Assembly (NCBI RefSeq): GCF_900107155.1
Contig: NZ_FNOX01000003.1
Coordinates: forward strand, 310,001-374,000
DNA length: 64,000 nucleotides
Direction of reading: 5' to 3'
DNA from: Pseudomonas salomonii
GTDB lineage: Bacteria > Pseudomonadota > Gammaproteobacteria > Pseudomonadales > Pseudomonadaceae
Shown piece by piece: positions 1 through 6,676 of this stretch. The notes beneath the pieces are model-generated. The model searched no databases. It saw only the letters and a program-made list of their open reading frames with translations, and was not told the DNA's origin. The position numbers were made by a program, and so were the translations under genes. Position 1 is the first letter of the stretch. Every line of letters begins with the position of its first letter.

Positions 1-590
1 CGGAACTGATCTCATCTCGAATCGAGTCGGCACCTAAGATTGGCAGGCCTGCAAAGAGCCCGATTGAAAACCTGGATAGAGGCTTGGCCGAGAATCATGG
101 CATTGCTCGCCTAGCACTAGCAAAAGCGATGATAAATGAAGAGACCCCTAGGTCAATGGGTCGCCCAGCGCGCACCGTGGCCCAAGTCCAGGCGGAGTAC
201 GACAAGCGCAAGCAAGACCTAGATAAGTCGATTAGCGACCTAGAAACAAGGCTCCATGGCGTTGAGATACATGACCGCGCATCCAAAATCTATCGAGATG
301 CCCTGGCTCAGTTCAAGCGTCTAGTCAAAGAGCTTGGCGGAGTCGATCAGATTGAAGCTCGGGCAGAAGTCACGCGCCTGGAAGGCCATCTGAAATTCCT
401 AAAGCAGGATCGCAAGCGCTACATCGAGCTCGGCGAGCCCGATCTCCCCTTAGAGCATCACAACTCCCCACGCCTCCACCTGCTGTCAGCAAAGACAGAG
501 CTGGCAGCCGTCCGCGACGTGTACGACCAGCTGACACTTCCGAGAGAGATTAAGCGCCTGAAGGATATCGAGGCCAAGAAATCCAAGTAG
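1..590 (+). CDS. Coiled-coil protein of unknown function, 5' end outside window
   Basis: The reading frame is open from base 3 to the stop at 590, with no stop codon before the window edge, so the gene almost certainly starts upstream; the TTG at 84 is only the first possible start inside the window. The protein is highly charged, with long heptad-like helical stretches rich in Glu, Lys, Arg and Leu, which suggests a coiled coil. Two short GRPA motifs (GRPAKSP, encoded near 41-62, and GRPART, near 160-177) resemble AT-hook cores, so DNA binding is possible but is inference. I do not recognise the family. It lies in the element end that carries the integrase, and base composition is lower in GC than the core genes to the right. 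Confidence 0.6.
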   Translation, partial: ELISSRIESAPKIGRPAKSPIENLDRGLAENHGIARLALAKAMINEETPRSMGRPARTVAQVQAEYDKRKQDLDKSISDLETRLHGVEIHDRASKIYRDALAQFKRLVKELGGVDQIEARAEVTRLEGHLKFLKQDRKRYIELGEPDLPLEHHNSPRLHLLSAKTELAAVRDVYDQLTLPREIKRLKDIEAKKSK

Positions 591-609
591 TCCCCAGCAG
601 CTCCAGCTC

Positions 610-647
610 CCAGGCAGCTTTGTTCCCAAACACCCCGCCAGGCAGCT
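610..647. repeat. Two direct copies of a 10-mer downstream of the coiled-coil gene
   Basis: The 10-mer ccaggcagct occurs at 610-619 and again at 638-647. The second copy continues into cctgg, giving a small perfect hairpin (ccagg-cagct-cctgg). There is no T-run, so it is not a convincing terminator. A third partial match (ggcagcta) lies near 668-675 over the stop of the short minus-strand ORF. Confidence 0.4.
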
Positions 648-672
648 CCTGGAAGGTTGGATTTGTGGGCAG

Positions 673-750
673 CTAGAGCCAAATCGACAGGATGTACAGA
701 ATCATCACGAAGACAAACAGGCGTCGACACCAATTTTTGATGGTTTCCAT
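673..750 (-). CDS. Possible 25-residue single-pass membrane peptide
   Basis: On the minus strand an ATG at 750 opens a 25-codon frame ending in TAG at 673. The peptide starts METIKNWCRRLF, a basic N-terminal stretch, and continues with about 14 hydrophobic residues (VFVMILYILSIWL), the layout of a tiny inner-membrane peptide. A GAGGG sequence lies about 7 bases before the ATG and could serve as ribosome-binding site. It stands in non-coding DNA between the coiled-coil gene and the helix-turn-helix gene of the element. Short hydrophobic peptides of this type include type I toxins and small regulatory membrane proteins, but nothing here proves translation. A chance ORF of this length is possible. 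Confidence 0.4.
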   Translation of the reverse strand: METIKNWCRRLFVFVMILYILSIWL

Positions 751-871
751 TTTTGACCCTCGATGGACATATTATGGCATTTATTAACGCATGATTCCGC
801 TTGTCGTGCAATGCCAATGCCCCGGTTTTGCTGGGGATTTCTCAGTTTTCCCTCACGCGGGGCTGAATTAG

Positions 872-884
872 TACACCAAGTGTA
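872..884. promoter_or_regulatory. Operator-like palindrome TACAC-CAA-GTGTA
   Basis: A perfect 5-bp inverted repeat with a 3-base spacer lies in the 271-bp stretch between the short membrane ORF (reading left) and the helix-turn-helix gene (reading right). Its position in a divergent intergenic region suggests a repressor site; this is inference. Confidence 0.35.
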
Positions 885-916
885 TTTTCAGTAAATTGCC
901 AATTTGTCAATGGAGT

Positions 917-937
917 GTCCGATATTTTCCGACGGAC
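917..937. promoter_or_regulatory. Inverted repeat GTCCG-N11-CGGAC
   Basis: Perfect 5-bp arms separated by 11 bases, about one helical turn and a half centre to centre, upstream of the helix-turn-helix gene at 1022. Possible operator or short stem-loop. Confidence 0.3.
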
Positions 938-939
938 GG

Positions 940-966
940 TGTTGCCAGGAATTCGATTTAGCAACA
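940..966. promoter_or_regulatory. Inverted repeat TGTTGC-N15-GCAACA
   Basis: Perfect 6-bp arms at 940-945 and 961-966, 55 bases before the start of the helix-turn-helix gene. The centre-to-centre distance of 21 bases is two helical turns, as expected for a dimeric regulator. The likely binder would be the adjacent gene product; not demonstrated. Confidence 0.4.
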
Positions 967-1021
967 TATTGATTCCAGAGGGCTGCGTGGTGTCGCCCAG
1001 TTGTGAGCACTGGAATGAGAG

Positions 1022-1312
1022 ATGAATGCGTGCGTGAATGTCGAAGAGTTTGAGCTAGCTATCGATGGTGCAGCTGCGGAGCGGGAGCGTGCGAGGATTG
1101 CAGAGTCTCTGGGTTATCTAACTGAGAGCCAGGTAGCCACGCTTGCCGGCGTAAAGCGGTCAACGCTGGAATCATGGCGTAAAAGGTCGAAAGGCCCAGA
1201 CTACATTCTGTTCGGAAATGAGCCCCTCTACTCAATCGCAGACGTGAAGGGCTACTTCGATTCGCTTGCTCAAGCCAGGTCAGACAGGAGTCATATCAGG
1301 GCTGCTCTGTGA
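1022..1312 (+). CDS. MerR-like helix-turn-helix protein, probable excisionase or element regulator
   Basis: A 96-residue protein. Residues about 30-75 (YLTESQVATLAGVKRSTLES and onward to YSIADVKGYFDSL) match the pattern of small MerR/AlpA-like helix-turn-helix proteins: an N-terminal recognition helix, then a position where the target line is set, then a helix starting with a 'S-x-x-D-V' step. Proteins of this size next to tyrosine integrases often act as recombination directionality factors or as regulators of the element. The start ATG follows a GAGAG. Its 3' end overlaps the 3' end of the integrase gene by 33 bp on the opposite strand. The function is inferred from fold and position. Confidence 0.6.
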   Translation: MNACVNVEEFELAIDGAAAERERARIAESLGYLTESQVATLAGVKRSTLESWRKRSKGPDYILFGNEPLYSIADVKGYFDSLAQARSDRSHIRAAL

Positions 1313-2371
1313 CTGATCCTCACCGGCTCTACGAAGGGCTTTTCGACGCTCAACAAGATGCACGGATTCGGCCTTGATATGAGTGTAGCGTCGCAGCATC
1401 TTCCAGTCCTTGTGACCAGTGAACAAGGACACTGCTTCAATATCGAGCTCTCGCGTGAAGAGATCAGTAGCAGCGGTGTGGCGAAGATCATGGAACCTCA
1501 AATCATCGATGCCAAGGGCTTGGCAAGCACGAGTGAATGAAGCACTCACTGACCTAGGGGCGTAAGGAAACAACCTTCCGGTTTTGCGACCACCCATAGC
1601 TTTTGTAATTGGCTCAACGAAGTCATCCAGCACCGGCACCTCGCCATGGTTACCCAATTTTTCAGTCGGATGCTTCCTGTCTCTGACAAGCATCACTCGA
1701 CGGTCTAGATCAATGTCCTCAATCCTCAGCATGCAGATCTCTTCCTGTCTGAGCGAAGTCAGCACGGCAAATTCGATGACAGCAATCATGTCGATCGTGT
1801 TTCTCTTCATCTTTTGATAATGCTCACAAAGCTTGCTCAGCTCGCTCGGGCTCGCGACTCTGGTGCGCTCGTTGGAACGTACTTTGAGCCCCCGTCTTGC
1901 GAGTGAGCGTCGAACGTCAAGGGTGATGTCGGGATCTAAATTGAGGTTTCTGACGTAGCGGGCCCAGCTGAGCACAGCTCTGAGATAGGCGAGGTCAACA
2001 GCAATAGTGACCCCACCCGCCCCCTCCTTGACTCGACGATCAACGAAGTCTCGAACGACAGCTTCGCTCAGAGCCCGCAGCTTGACGTGCCCAATCTTGG
2101 CTTTCAGCGACTTCAGGACAGCTTTCTTGTTCTTTCCAAACGCCTTCACGCCGCCAACATGTTCTTCGTAGACGCTGACGAGATCTTCGAAATTGGCATT
2201 CTTCGGCGGATCAATGTAGTCGCCATTCGTAGAGAGCTTGAGCTGCTGCTCGATCTCTTTGGCCCATTTTCTGGCGTTTTTTTCGAGATCGAAGGTCTGT
2301 GCCCTGTAGAATCCTCCGATCCTCACCTGCGCCCTGACTTTGCCAGAGGGAAGCTTTGTGAACGTAGCCAT
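1280..2371 (-). CDS. Tyrosine-recombinase integrase of a dusA-associated element
   Basis: A 363-residue phage-type integrase. The N-terminal part (MATFTKLPSGKVRAQVRIGG) is a small arm-type DNA-binding domain, followed by a SAM-like core-binding domain (about 60-150) and the catalytic domain. The catalytic residues are visible: Arg in LTSLRQEEI, the HDLRH box, His in TGHKDWK and the tyrosine nucleophile in RRYTHI. I chose the ATG at 2371 rather than the upstream ATG at 2428, because the MATF start matches the usual beginning of this family and the added 19 residues run across the repeat region. The gene reads away from dusA, which starts 143 bp to the right, as in elements that use dusA as attachment site. 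The catalytic domain appears complete, so the enzyme may be active. Confidence 0.92.
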   Translation of the reverse strand: MATFTKLPSGKVRAQVRIGGFYRAQTFDLEKNARKWAKEIEQQLKLSTNGDYIDPPKNANFEDLVSVYEEHVGGVKAFGKNKKAVLKSLKAKIGHVKLRALSEAVVRDFVDRRVKEGAGGVTIAVDLAYLRAVLSWARYVRNLNLDPDITLDVRRSLARRGLKVRSNERTRVASPSELSKLCEHYQKMKRNTIDMIAVIEFAVLTSLRQEEICMLRIEDIDLDRRVMLVRDRKHPTEKLGNHGEVPVLDDFVEPITKAMGGRKTGRLFPYAPRSVSASFTRACQALGIDDLRFHDLRHTAATDLFTRELDIEAVSLFTGHKDWKMLRRYTHIKAESVHLVERRKALRRAGEDQSQSSPDMTPV

Positions 2372-2380
2372 ATTCGTGTG

Positions 2381-2460
2381 CACCCCGTGTGCAATTCGGT
2401 AGGCACATATTATAGACACTATTACCACCCATTAGTCACCCCATGTGCACCCCGTGTGCA
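2381..2460. repeat. Three iterated 13-bp motifs, probable integrase or excisionase arm sites
   Basis: The motif caccccRtgtgca occurs at 2381-2393, 2437-2449 and 2448-2460, all in the same orientation; the last two share two bases. The first and third lie inside identical 17-mers, tgtgcaccccgtgtgca, at 2377-2393 and 2444-2460. They sit between the integrase start and dusA. Such iterons are expected for arm-type binding sites of a tyrosine recombinase and also cover the integrase promoter, so they may autoregulate it. Confidence 0.6.
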
Positions 2461-2469
2461 CTCAGGGCT

Positions 2470-2560
2470 CAAAACCGCGTAAAATGGGTGCATCACGCTA
2501 GAAAAAATTACTTATGAATCAACAAGTTATATCAAGACGATTCTCCGTCGCGCCGATGAT
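2470..2560. other. Probable attachment-site junction at the 5' end of dusA
   Basis: The element's integrase ends its upstream region here and the strongly conserved dusA coding sequence (RRFSVAPMMDWTDRHC) begins at about 2532. The five to six codons before it (MNQQVI) are not obviously conserved and may come from the element. The exact crossover core cannot be set without the left end of the element, where the other copy of the core should lie. Confidence 0.45.
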
Positions 2561-3494
2561 GGATTGGACCGACCGCCACTGCCGGTACTTCCTGCGCCTG
2601 CTCTCCAAGCACGCCCTGCTCTACACCGAGATGGTCACCACTGGCGCAATCCTCCACGGCGACCACGACCGCTTCCTGCGTCACAACGAAGCCGAGCACC
2701 CACTCGCGCTGCAGTTGGGCGGCAGTGTCCCCGCTGACCTAGCCGCTTGCGCGCGTATGGCTGAGGCTGCCGGTTACGATGAAGTGAACTTGAACGTCGG
2801 CTGCCCGAGTGATCGGGTGCAGAACAATATGATCGGCGCGATCTTGATGGCGCACCCGGCCCTGGTGGCGGAGTGTGTGAAGGCGATGCGGGATGCGGTG
2901 TCGATTCCGGTGACGGTGAAGCATCGTATCGGGATCAATGGGCGGGACAGTTATGCCGAGTTGTGTGATTTCGTTGGGACGGTGAGGGATGCGGGGTGTA
3001 CGAGTTTTACGGTGCATGCGCGGATTGCGATTCTGGAGGGGTTGTCGCCGAAGGAGAATCGCGACATTCCGCCGTTGCGGTATGACGTGGCGGCGCAGTT
3101 GAAGCAGGATTTCCCGGCGTTGGAGATTGTGCTGAACGGCGGCATCAAGACGCTGGAGCAGTGCCAGGAGCATTTGCAGGTGTTTGATGGGGTGATGTTG
3201 GGGCGGGAGGCTTATCACAATCCGTATGTGTTGGCGCAGGTGGATCAGCAGTTGTTTGGCAGTGCGGCGCCGGTGGTGAGTCGGGCGCAGGTGTTGGCGC
3301 AGTTGCGGCCTTATATTGCCGAGCATTTGGCCAGCGGTGGGGCGATGCATCATGTTACTCGGCATGTGTTGGGGTTGGGGACCGGGTTTCCGGGGGCTCG
3401 GCGGTTCAGGCAGTTGTTGTCGGTGGATATTCATAAGGCGAGTGATCCGTTGGCGCTGTTGGATCAGGCTGGGGAGTTGTTGGAGGGGCGGTGA
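2514..3494 (+). CDS. dusA: tRNA-dihydrouridine(20/20a) synthase DusA
   Basis: A 326-residue flavoenzyme that reduces uridine 20/20a in the D-loop of tRNAs using NADPH and FMN. The N-terminal FMN-binding motif SVAPMMDWTDRHCRYFLR, the catalytic cysteine in LNVGCPSDRVQNN, the KHRIGI segment and the phosphate-binding stretch EIVLNGGIKT are all present. The length is normal for DusA. The start ATG at 2514 has no Shine-Dalgarno sequence in front of it (an A/T-rich stretch instead), possibly because the integrated element replaced the native leader. The first 90 or so codons prefer C in third position, whereas the remainder strongly prefers G or T; this shift is unusual against most neighbours. Confidence 0.95.
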   Translation: MNQQVISRRFSVAPMMDWTDRHCRYFLRLLSKHALLYTEMVTTGAILHGDHDRFLRHNEAEHPLALQLGGSVPADLAACARMAEAAGYDEVNLNVGCPSDRVQNNMIGAILMAHPALVAECVKAMRDAVSIPVTVKHRIGINGRDSYAELCDFVGTVRDAGCTSFTVHARIAILEGLSPKENRDIPPLRYDVAAQLKQDFPALEIVLNGGIKTLEQCQEHLQVFDGVMLGREAYHNPYVLAQVDQQLFGSAAPVVSRAQVLAQLRPYIAEHLASGGAMHHVTRHVLGLGTGFPGARRFRQLLSVDIHKASDPLALLDQAGELLEGR

Positions 3495-3501
3495 TTTGGC
3501 A

Positions 3502-3531
3502 GGGTGGGTGTCAGTGGGTGGGTTTGGTGGG
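3502..3531 (+). other. G-quadruplex motif just downstream of dusA
   Basis: Four GGG runs at 3502-3504, 3506-3508, 3516-3518 and 3520-3522 have loops of 1, 7 and 1 bases, and a fifth run lies at 3529-3531. This fits the four-run G-quadruplex pattern on the coding strand, so the dusA 3' untranslated RNA could fold this way. Confidence 0.4.
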
Positions 3532-3536
3532 TGACA

Positions 3537-3569
3537 GGCCGCTTTCGCGGGCAAGCCAGCTCCCACAGT
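3537..3569. repeat. Single REP element
   Basis: One copy of a REP-type palindrome, with the core gctttcgcgggcaagccagc followed by tcccaca, lies after dusA. The 394-bp dusA-tal gap (3495-3888) also holds the G-rich stretch before it and the composite palindromic repeat after it; 3715-3888 shows nothing further except the tal leader. Confidence 0.7.
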
Positions 3570-3579
3570 TGTGGGTGAT

Positions 3580-3714
3580 GATCGTTCCCATGCTCTGCGT
3601 GGGAATGCAGGGCGTGACGCTCCGCGTCACCCTTGCGCAGGGCTTGAGCCGTGCGTGGGTGGCGGGACGCAGAGCGTCCCAGGATGCGTTACCGCGCGGA
3701 GCGTGGGAACGATC
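3580..3714. repeat. Composite palindromic repeat, copy A (135 bp)
   Basis: The element begins gatcgttccca and ends with the inverted form gtgggaacgatc. Inside are four hairpins in order: a cgttccca/tgggaat type, a gtgacgc/gcgtcac type, a gggacgc/gcgtccc type and a closing one like the first in inverted orientation. Two further copies occur at 12943-13050 and 57852-57963. There is no coding capacity. Copy A is longer than the others because of about 25 additional internal bases. Confidence 0.8.
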
Positions 3715-3888
3715 GGTAGAGTGGGTTGAACCTGTCGGGGGTTTTGGTCTCCTATTTAGCAGTATGGCCGGTGATTCAAACGGCTGTTTTCAGGTTGTTG
3801 CCCGCGCAAACGACCGAATGTATTTGCGCCCTTGAGCGCTTGTCGGCGCTCGGGTAATGTCATCAGACCCACAGGACAGAGCACGCCC

Positions 3889-4815
3889 ATGACTTCCAAG
3901 CTGGAACAACTCAAGCAATTCACCACCGTTGTAGCCGATACCGGCGATTTTTCTACCCTCGCCAAGCTCAAGCCACAAGACGCCACCACCAACCCTTCCC
4001 TGCTGCTCAAGGCCGCTTCGATCTCAGGCTATGCCAAGCTGCTGGATGAGTGCGTTAAGGACTGCAACGGTGACGTGGGCCTGGCCAGCGACCGTTTTGC
4101 GGTGGCGGTAGGTCAAGAGATTCTCAAAGTCGTACCGGGGCGTATTTCCACTGAGGTGGATGCGCGCTTGTCGTTCGATGAAGCCGCGATTCTCAAGCGT
4201 GCGCATCGTCTGATCGACCTGTACGACAAAGCCGGCGTCGGCCGTGACCGTGTGCTGATCAAGATCGCCTCCACCTGGGAAGGCATCCGCGCGGCGGAGA
4301 AGCTGGAAAAAGAAGGCATTCAGACCAACCTGACGCTGCTGTTTTCGTTTGCCCAGGCCGTGGCCTGCGCCGAAGCCGGTGTGTTCCTGATTTCGCCGTT
4401 CGTGGGCCGTATCTACGATTGGTACAAGAAGGCCAACGGCAACGACTACACCGGTTCGGAAGATCCGGGCGTGCAGTCGGTGACGCGCATCTACAACTAC
4501 TACAAGGCCAATGGCTATAAAACCGTAGTCATGGGTGCAAGCTTCCGTAACCTCAGCCAGATTGAAGAGCTGGCCGGCTGTGACCGCCTGACCATCAGCC
4601 CGGACCTGCTGGAGAAGCTGGCCGCCGATGAAGGCAAGCTGGAGCGCAAGTTGGCGCCAGGCCATGCCGGTGAAGCGCGGGTGCATCTGACTGAAGCGCA
4701 GTTCCGTTGGGAGTCCAACGAGGATGCGATGGCGACTGAGAAGCTGGCGGAGGGGATTCGTCAGTTTGCCCGGGACCAGGAGAAGCTGGAGGCGTTGTTG
4801 ACTGCCAAGCTGTAA
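3889..4815 (+). CDS. tal: Transaldolase
   Basis: A 308-residue class I transaldolase that transfers a dihydroxyacetone unit between sedoheptulose-7-phosphate and glyceraldehyde-3-phosphate in the non-oxidative pentose phosphate pathway. The N-terminal signature TTNPSLL and the Schiff-base lysine in [11 protein letters not shown] are intact, as is the family stretch [12 protein letters not shown]. The frame is open 19 codons upstream, but [11 protein letters not shown] matches the usual start, preceded by AGGAC. A strong terminator follows directly. dusA and tal are neighbours in other pseudomonads, so the pair marks the core-genome boundary beside the element. Confidence 0.96.
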   Translation: MTSKLEQLKQFTTVVADTGDFSTLAKLKPQDATTNPSLLLKAASISGYAKLLDECVKDCNGDVGLASDRFAVAVGQEILKVVPGRISTEVDARLSFDEAAILKRAHRLIDLYDKAGVGRDRVLIKIASTWEGIRAAEKLEKEGIQTNLTLLFSFAQAVACAEAGVFLISPFVGRIYDWYKKANGNDYTGSEDPGVQSVTRIYNYYKANGYKTVVMGASFRNLSQIEELAGCDRLTISPDLLEKLAADEGKLERKLAPGHAGEARVHLTEAQFRWESNEDAMATEKLAEGIRQFARDQEKLEALLTAKL

Positions 4816-4832
4816 GGCAGGCAGCGACAAAA

Positions 4833-4865
4833 AGGGCGGCACCTGTGAGGGTGCCGCCCTTTTTT
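4833..4865 (+). terminator. Rho-independent terminator of tal
   Basis: An 11-bp GC-rich stem (agggcggcacc with its complement) and a 5-base loop are followed by six T residues, 17 bp after the tal stop. Confidence 0.9.
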
Positions 4866-4900
4866 GTGTTTGCTGATCTCAAGCCGGTCACAGTTCAAAC

Positions 4901-4989
4901 TGTGGGAGCGGGCTTGCTCGCGAATGCGGTGGGTCAGTTATGAATTTTCTGACTGACACACCGCATTCGCGAGCAAGCCCGCTCCCACA
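4901..4989. repeat. REPIN (inverted pair of REP sequences)
   Basis: An 89-bp element between the convergent ends of tal and rssC. The left arm tgtgggagcgggcttgctcg and its inverted copy enclose a spacer with imperfect symmetry (ggtcag/ctgac). The same element type recurs at 9228, 19972, 34149, 52507 and 56654. Confidence 0.9.
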
Positions 4990-5012
4990 TTGGATTGGGT
5001 TTCAACTGAAGG

Positions 5013-5495
5013 TCAGTGGCGCTCTAGGGCGTTGACCAAGTCGTGGAAGGCTTCGCGGTTGGACTCGTTCAGGCCCATCAAAATCTTGTGCGCTTCCAGC
5101 ACCTTGACCCGTACGATTTCCTCGGACTGGTCTTGCGAAGGCAGGTCGGTCAGGCATTCCGGGCACGGGATCGGGCGGTCAACGATGTTGAACACTTGAT
5201 CGAAGCCCATGGACTGCAACAGCCGGGTGATGTCTTCGTGGGTGGTGACCACCGTCGGCAACAGGCCGACCTTCTGCCGAGACAGAATGGACAACTTGGC
5301 CAAAAGGCCCAGGGTTGTGCTATCGATGCTGCGGGTTTCGGTCAGATCGATCACGATCGCTGAGAAGTTCAGCGCGGTGAAGATCCGCTCAATCGTCGCA
5401 TCCAGCGCCGAACACAAGGTCAGGCGCACTTCACCCACAAACTTGAGGACGAAGGTCCCGTCTTGCTCGGCGAATTGGATTCTTCCGGTACTCAT
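5013..5495 (-). CDS. rssC: RssC, STAS-domain anti-sigma factor antagonist
   Basis: A 160-residue protein. The STAS domain (about 5-105) holds the phosphorylatable serine motif in SIDSTTLGLLAKL (Ser59). In Pseudomonas this gene follows rssB and acts with it in controlling the level or activity of RpoS. I take the ATG at 5495, which overlaps the rssB stop by one base (TGATG), so the two genes are translationally coupled; a TTG three bases upstream is unlikely to be used. The C-terminal third (PCPECLTDLP and the following helices) extends past the STAS fold. Confidence 0.85.
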   Translation of the reverse strand: MSTGRIQFAEQDGTFVLKFVGEVRLTLCSALDATIERIFTALNFSAIVIDLTETRSIDSTTLGLLAKLSILSRQKVGLLPTVVTTHEDITRLLQSMGFDQVFNIVDRPIPCPECLTDLPSQDQSEEIVRVKVLEAHKILMGLNESNREAFHDLVNALERH

Positions 5496-6676
5496 CAAAG
5501 ATTCCTGCTCAACACCAATAGGGCGATATCATCCGGCATCTCCCCTAGCGTGGCCAATCCAAAAACTTGCCGCAGGCCATCCAGGCTGCCGCCCGCCGAC
5601 TTGACCTTTTGGGGCAAGGCGGCTTCTTTCTCTTTGAGTGTAGGCTCTGGAAGCAGGTCCAGGATGCCGTCGGACATCAGCGTAAGGCTGAACGTCGGCG
5701 GCAGTTCCAGGATGTGGTCTTCGTAGGTGGCTTCGTTAAACAAGCCCACCGGCAAACCACGGCCTTCCAGGTAACGCACACTGTCGGGAGTGTATAAAAC
5801 CGGCATCGGCAGGTGGCCGCCGATGCTGTAGGTCAAAAGACCGGTTTCTTCATCAATAACGCCGCCGACCATCGTCACGTGCTTGCCCAGCTTACAGCTG
5901 ATCAGGCCCCGATTGATGTGGCCGAGCACCTGGGAGGGAGTGAACTCCGGCAAGGTGCCATTGCGCTTGGATTCGAATAACAGCCGTGTGGTCATGAACT
6001 TCAACAACACGGTCACAAAAGCAGAAGATGCGCCGTGGCCGGATACGTCGGCCAGGTAGAACGCCACACGTCGCTCATCGACGCGGAAGTAGTCGACGAA
6101 ATCACCCGACAGGTACAGCGACGGGATGATCTGGTGCGCGAAATTGAATTCGTCAATGGTCCACGGGCTCACCGGCAGCATGTTCATCTGCACCTGGCGA
6201 CCGGCGTTCTGGTCTTCCTGGAGCAGATTGAGGCTGGCTTCGAGTTCGCGGTTGGCGGTTTCGAGCTTTTCGCGGTAGCGCTGGTTTTCCAGCAACAGGC
6301 GAGCACGGTCGAGCGCGCGGCGCACCGAGTGCTCCAGCACCGCCAGGTCTTCCAGGGGCTTGATCAGGTAGTCGGCGGCGCCCAGGCGCAGGGCCTCGAC
6401 AGCATCGTTCATCACGCCGGCACCGGACACAACAATCACTGGTGTCTGCGGCGCACGCTCGGTTACCTGGCGAATCAGCTCAAGGCCGCCCATCTGGGGC
6501 ATGCGCAGGTCGCAGATCACGAGGTCGGGCTTGTCGCGCTCGAACACCTGGAGACCCTGTTGGCCATTGCTGGCCTGCAGGACGCTGAAGCCACTGTCTT
6601 CCAAATAGGCCGCGAGGCTCGCGCGCACTACTTCGTCGTCATCGATTATCAGCAGCGTGGCACTGGTTTTTTGCAT
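5495..6676 (-). CDS. rssB: RssB, response regulator with PP2C-type phosphatase domain
   Basis: A 393-residue protein with an N-terminal receiver domain (acidic triad in IDDDE, phospho-acceptor Asp56 in VICDLRMPQMGG, conserved Lys in LIKPL), a helical linker of about 140-175, and a C-terminal SpoIIE/PP2C-type phosphatase (YLADVSGHGASSAFVT; SDGILDL). In Pseudomonas this architecture is RssB, which governs RpoS stability and works with the STAS protein RssC encoded directly downstream. The partner-switching chemistry (phosphatase acting on RssC) is inferred from the families. No strong ribosome-binding site precedes the ATG at 6676. Confidence 0.9.
   Translation of the reverse strand: MQKTSATLLIIDDDEVVRASLAAYLEDSGFSVLQASNGQQGLQVFERDKPDLVICDLRMPQMGGLELIRQVTERAPQTPVIVVSGAGVMNDAVEALRLGAADYLIKPLEDLAVLEHSVRRALDRARLLLENQRYREKLETANRELEASLNLLQEDQNAGRQVQMNMLPVSPWTIDEFNFAHQIIPSLYLSGDFVDYFRVDERRVAFYLADVSGHGASSAFVTVLLKFMTTRLLFESKRNGTLPEFTPSQVLGHINRGLISCKLGKHVTMVGGVIDEETGLLTYSIGGHLPMPVLYTPDSVRYLEGRGLPVGLFNEATYEDHILELPPTFSLTLMSDGILDLLPEPTLKEKEAALPQKVKSAGGSLDGLRQVFGLATLGEMPDDIALLVLSRNL

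Noticed and set aside
458..817. 119-codon minus-strand frame overlapping the coiled-coil gene
   Set aside because: Overlaps the plus-strand coding region, no good ribosome-binding site; the shorter 673-750 frame on the same strand is the better candidate.
4901..4989. Regularly occurring repeats considered as a CRISPR array
   Set aside because: Copies are dispersed kilobases apart, palindromic and without spacers in tandem; they are REPINs.
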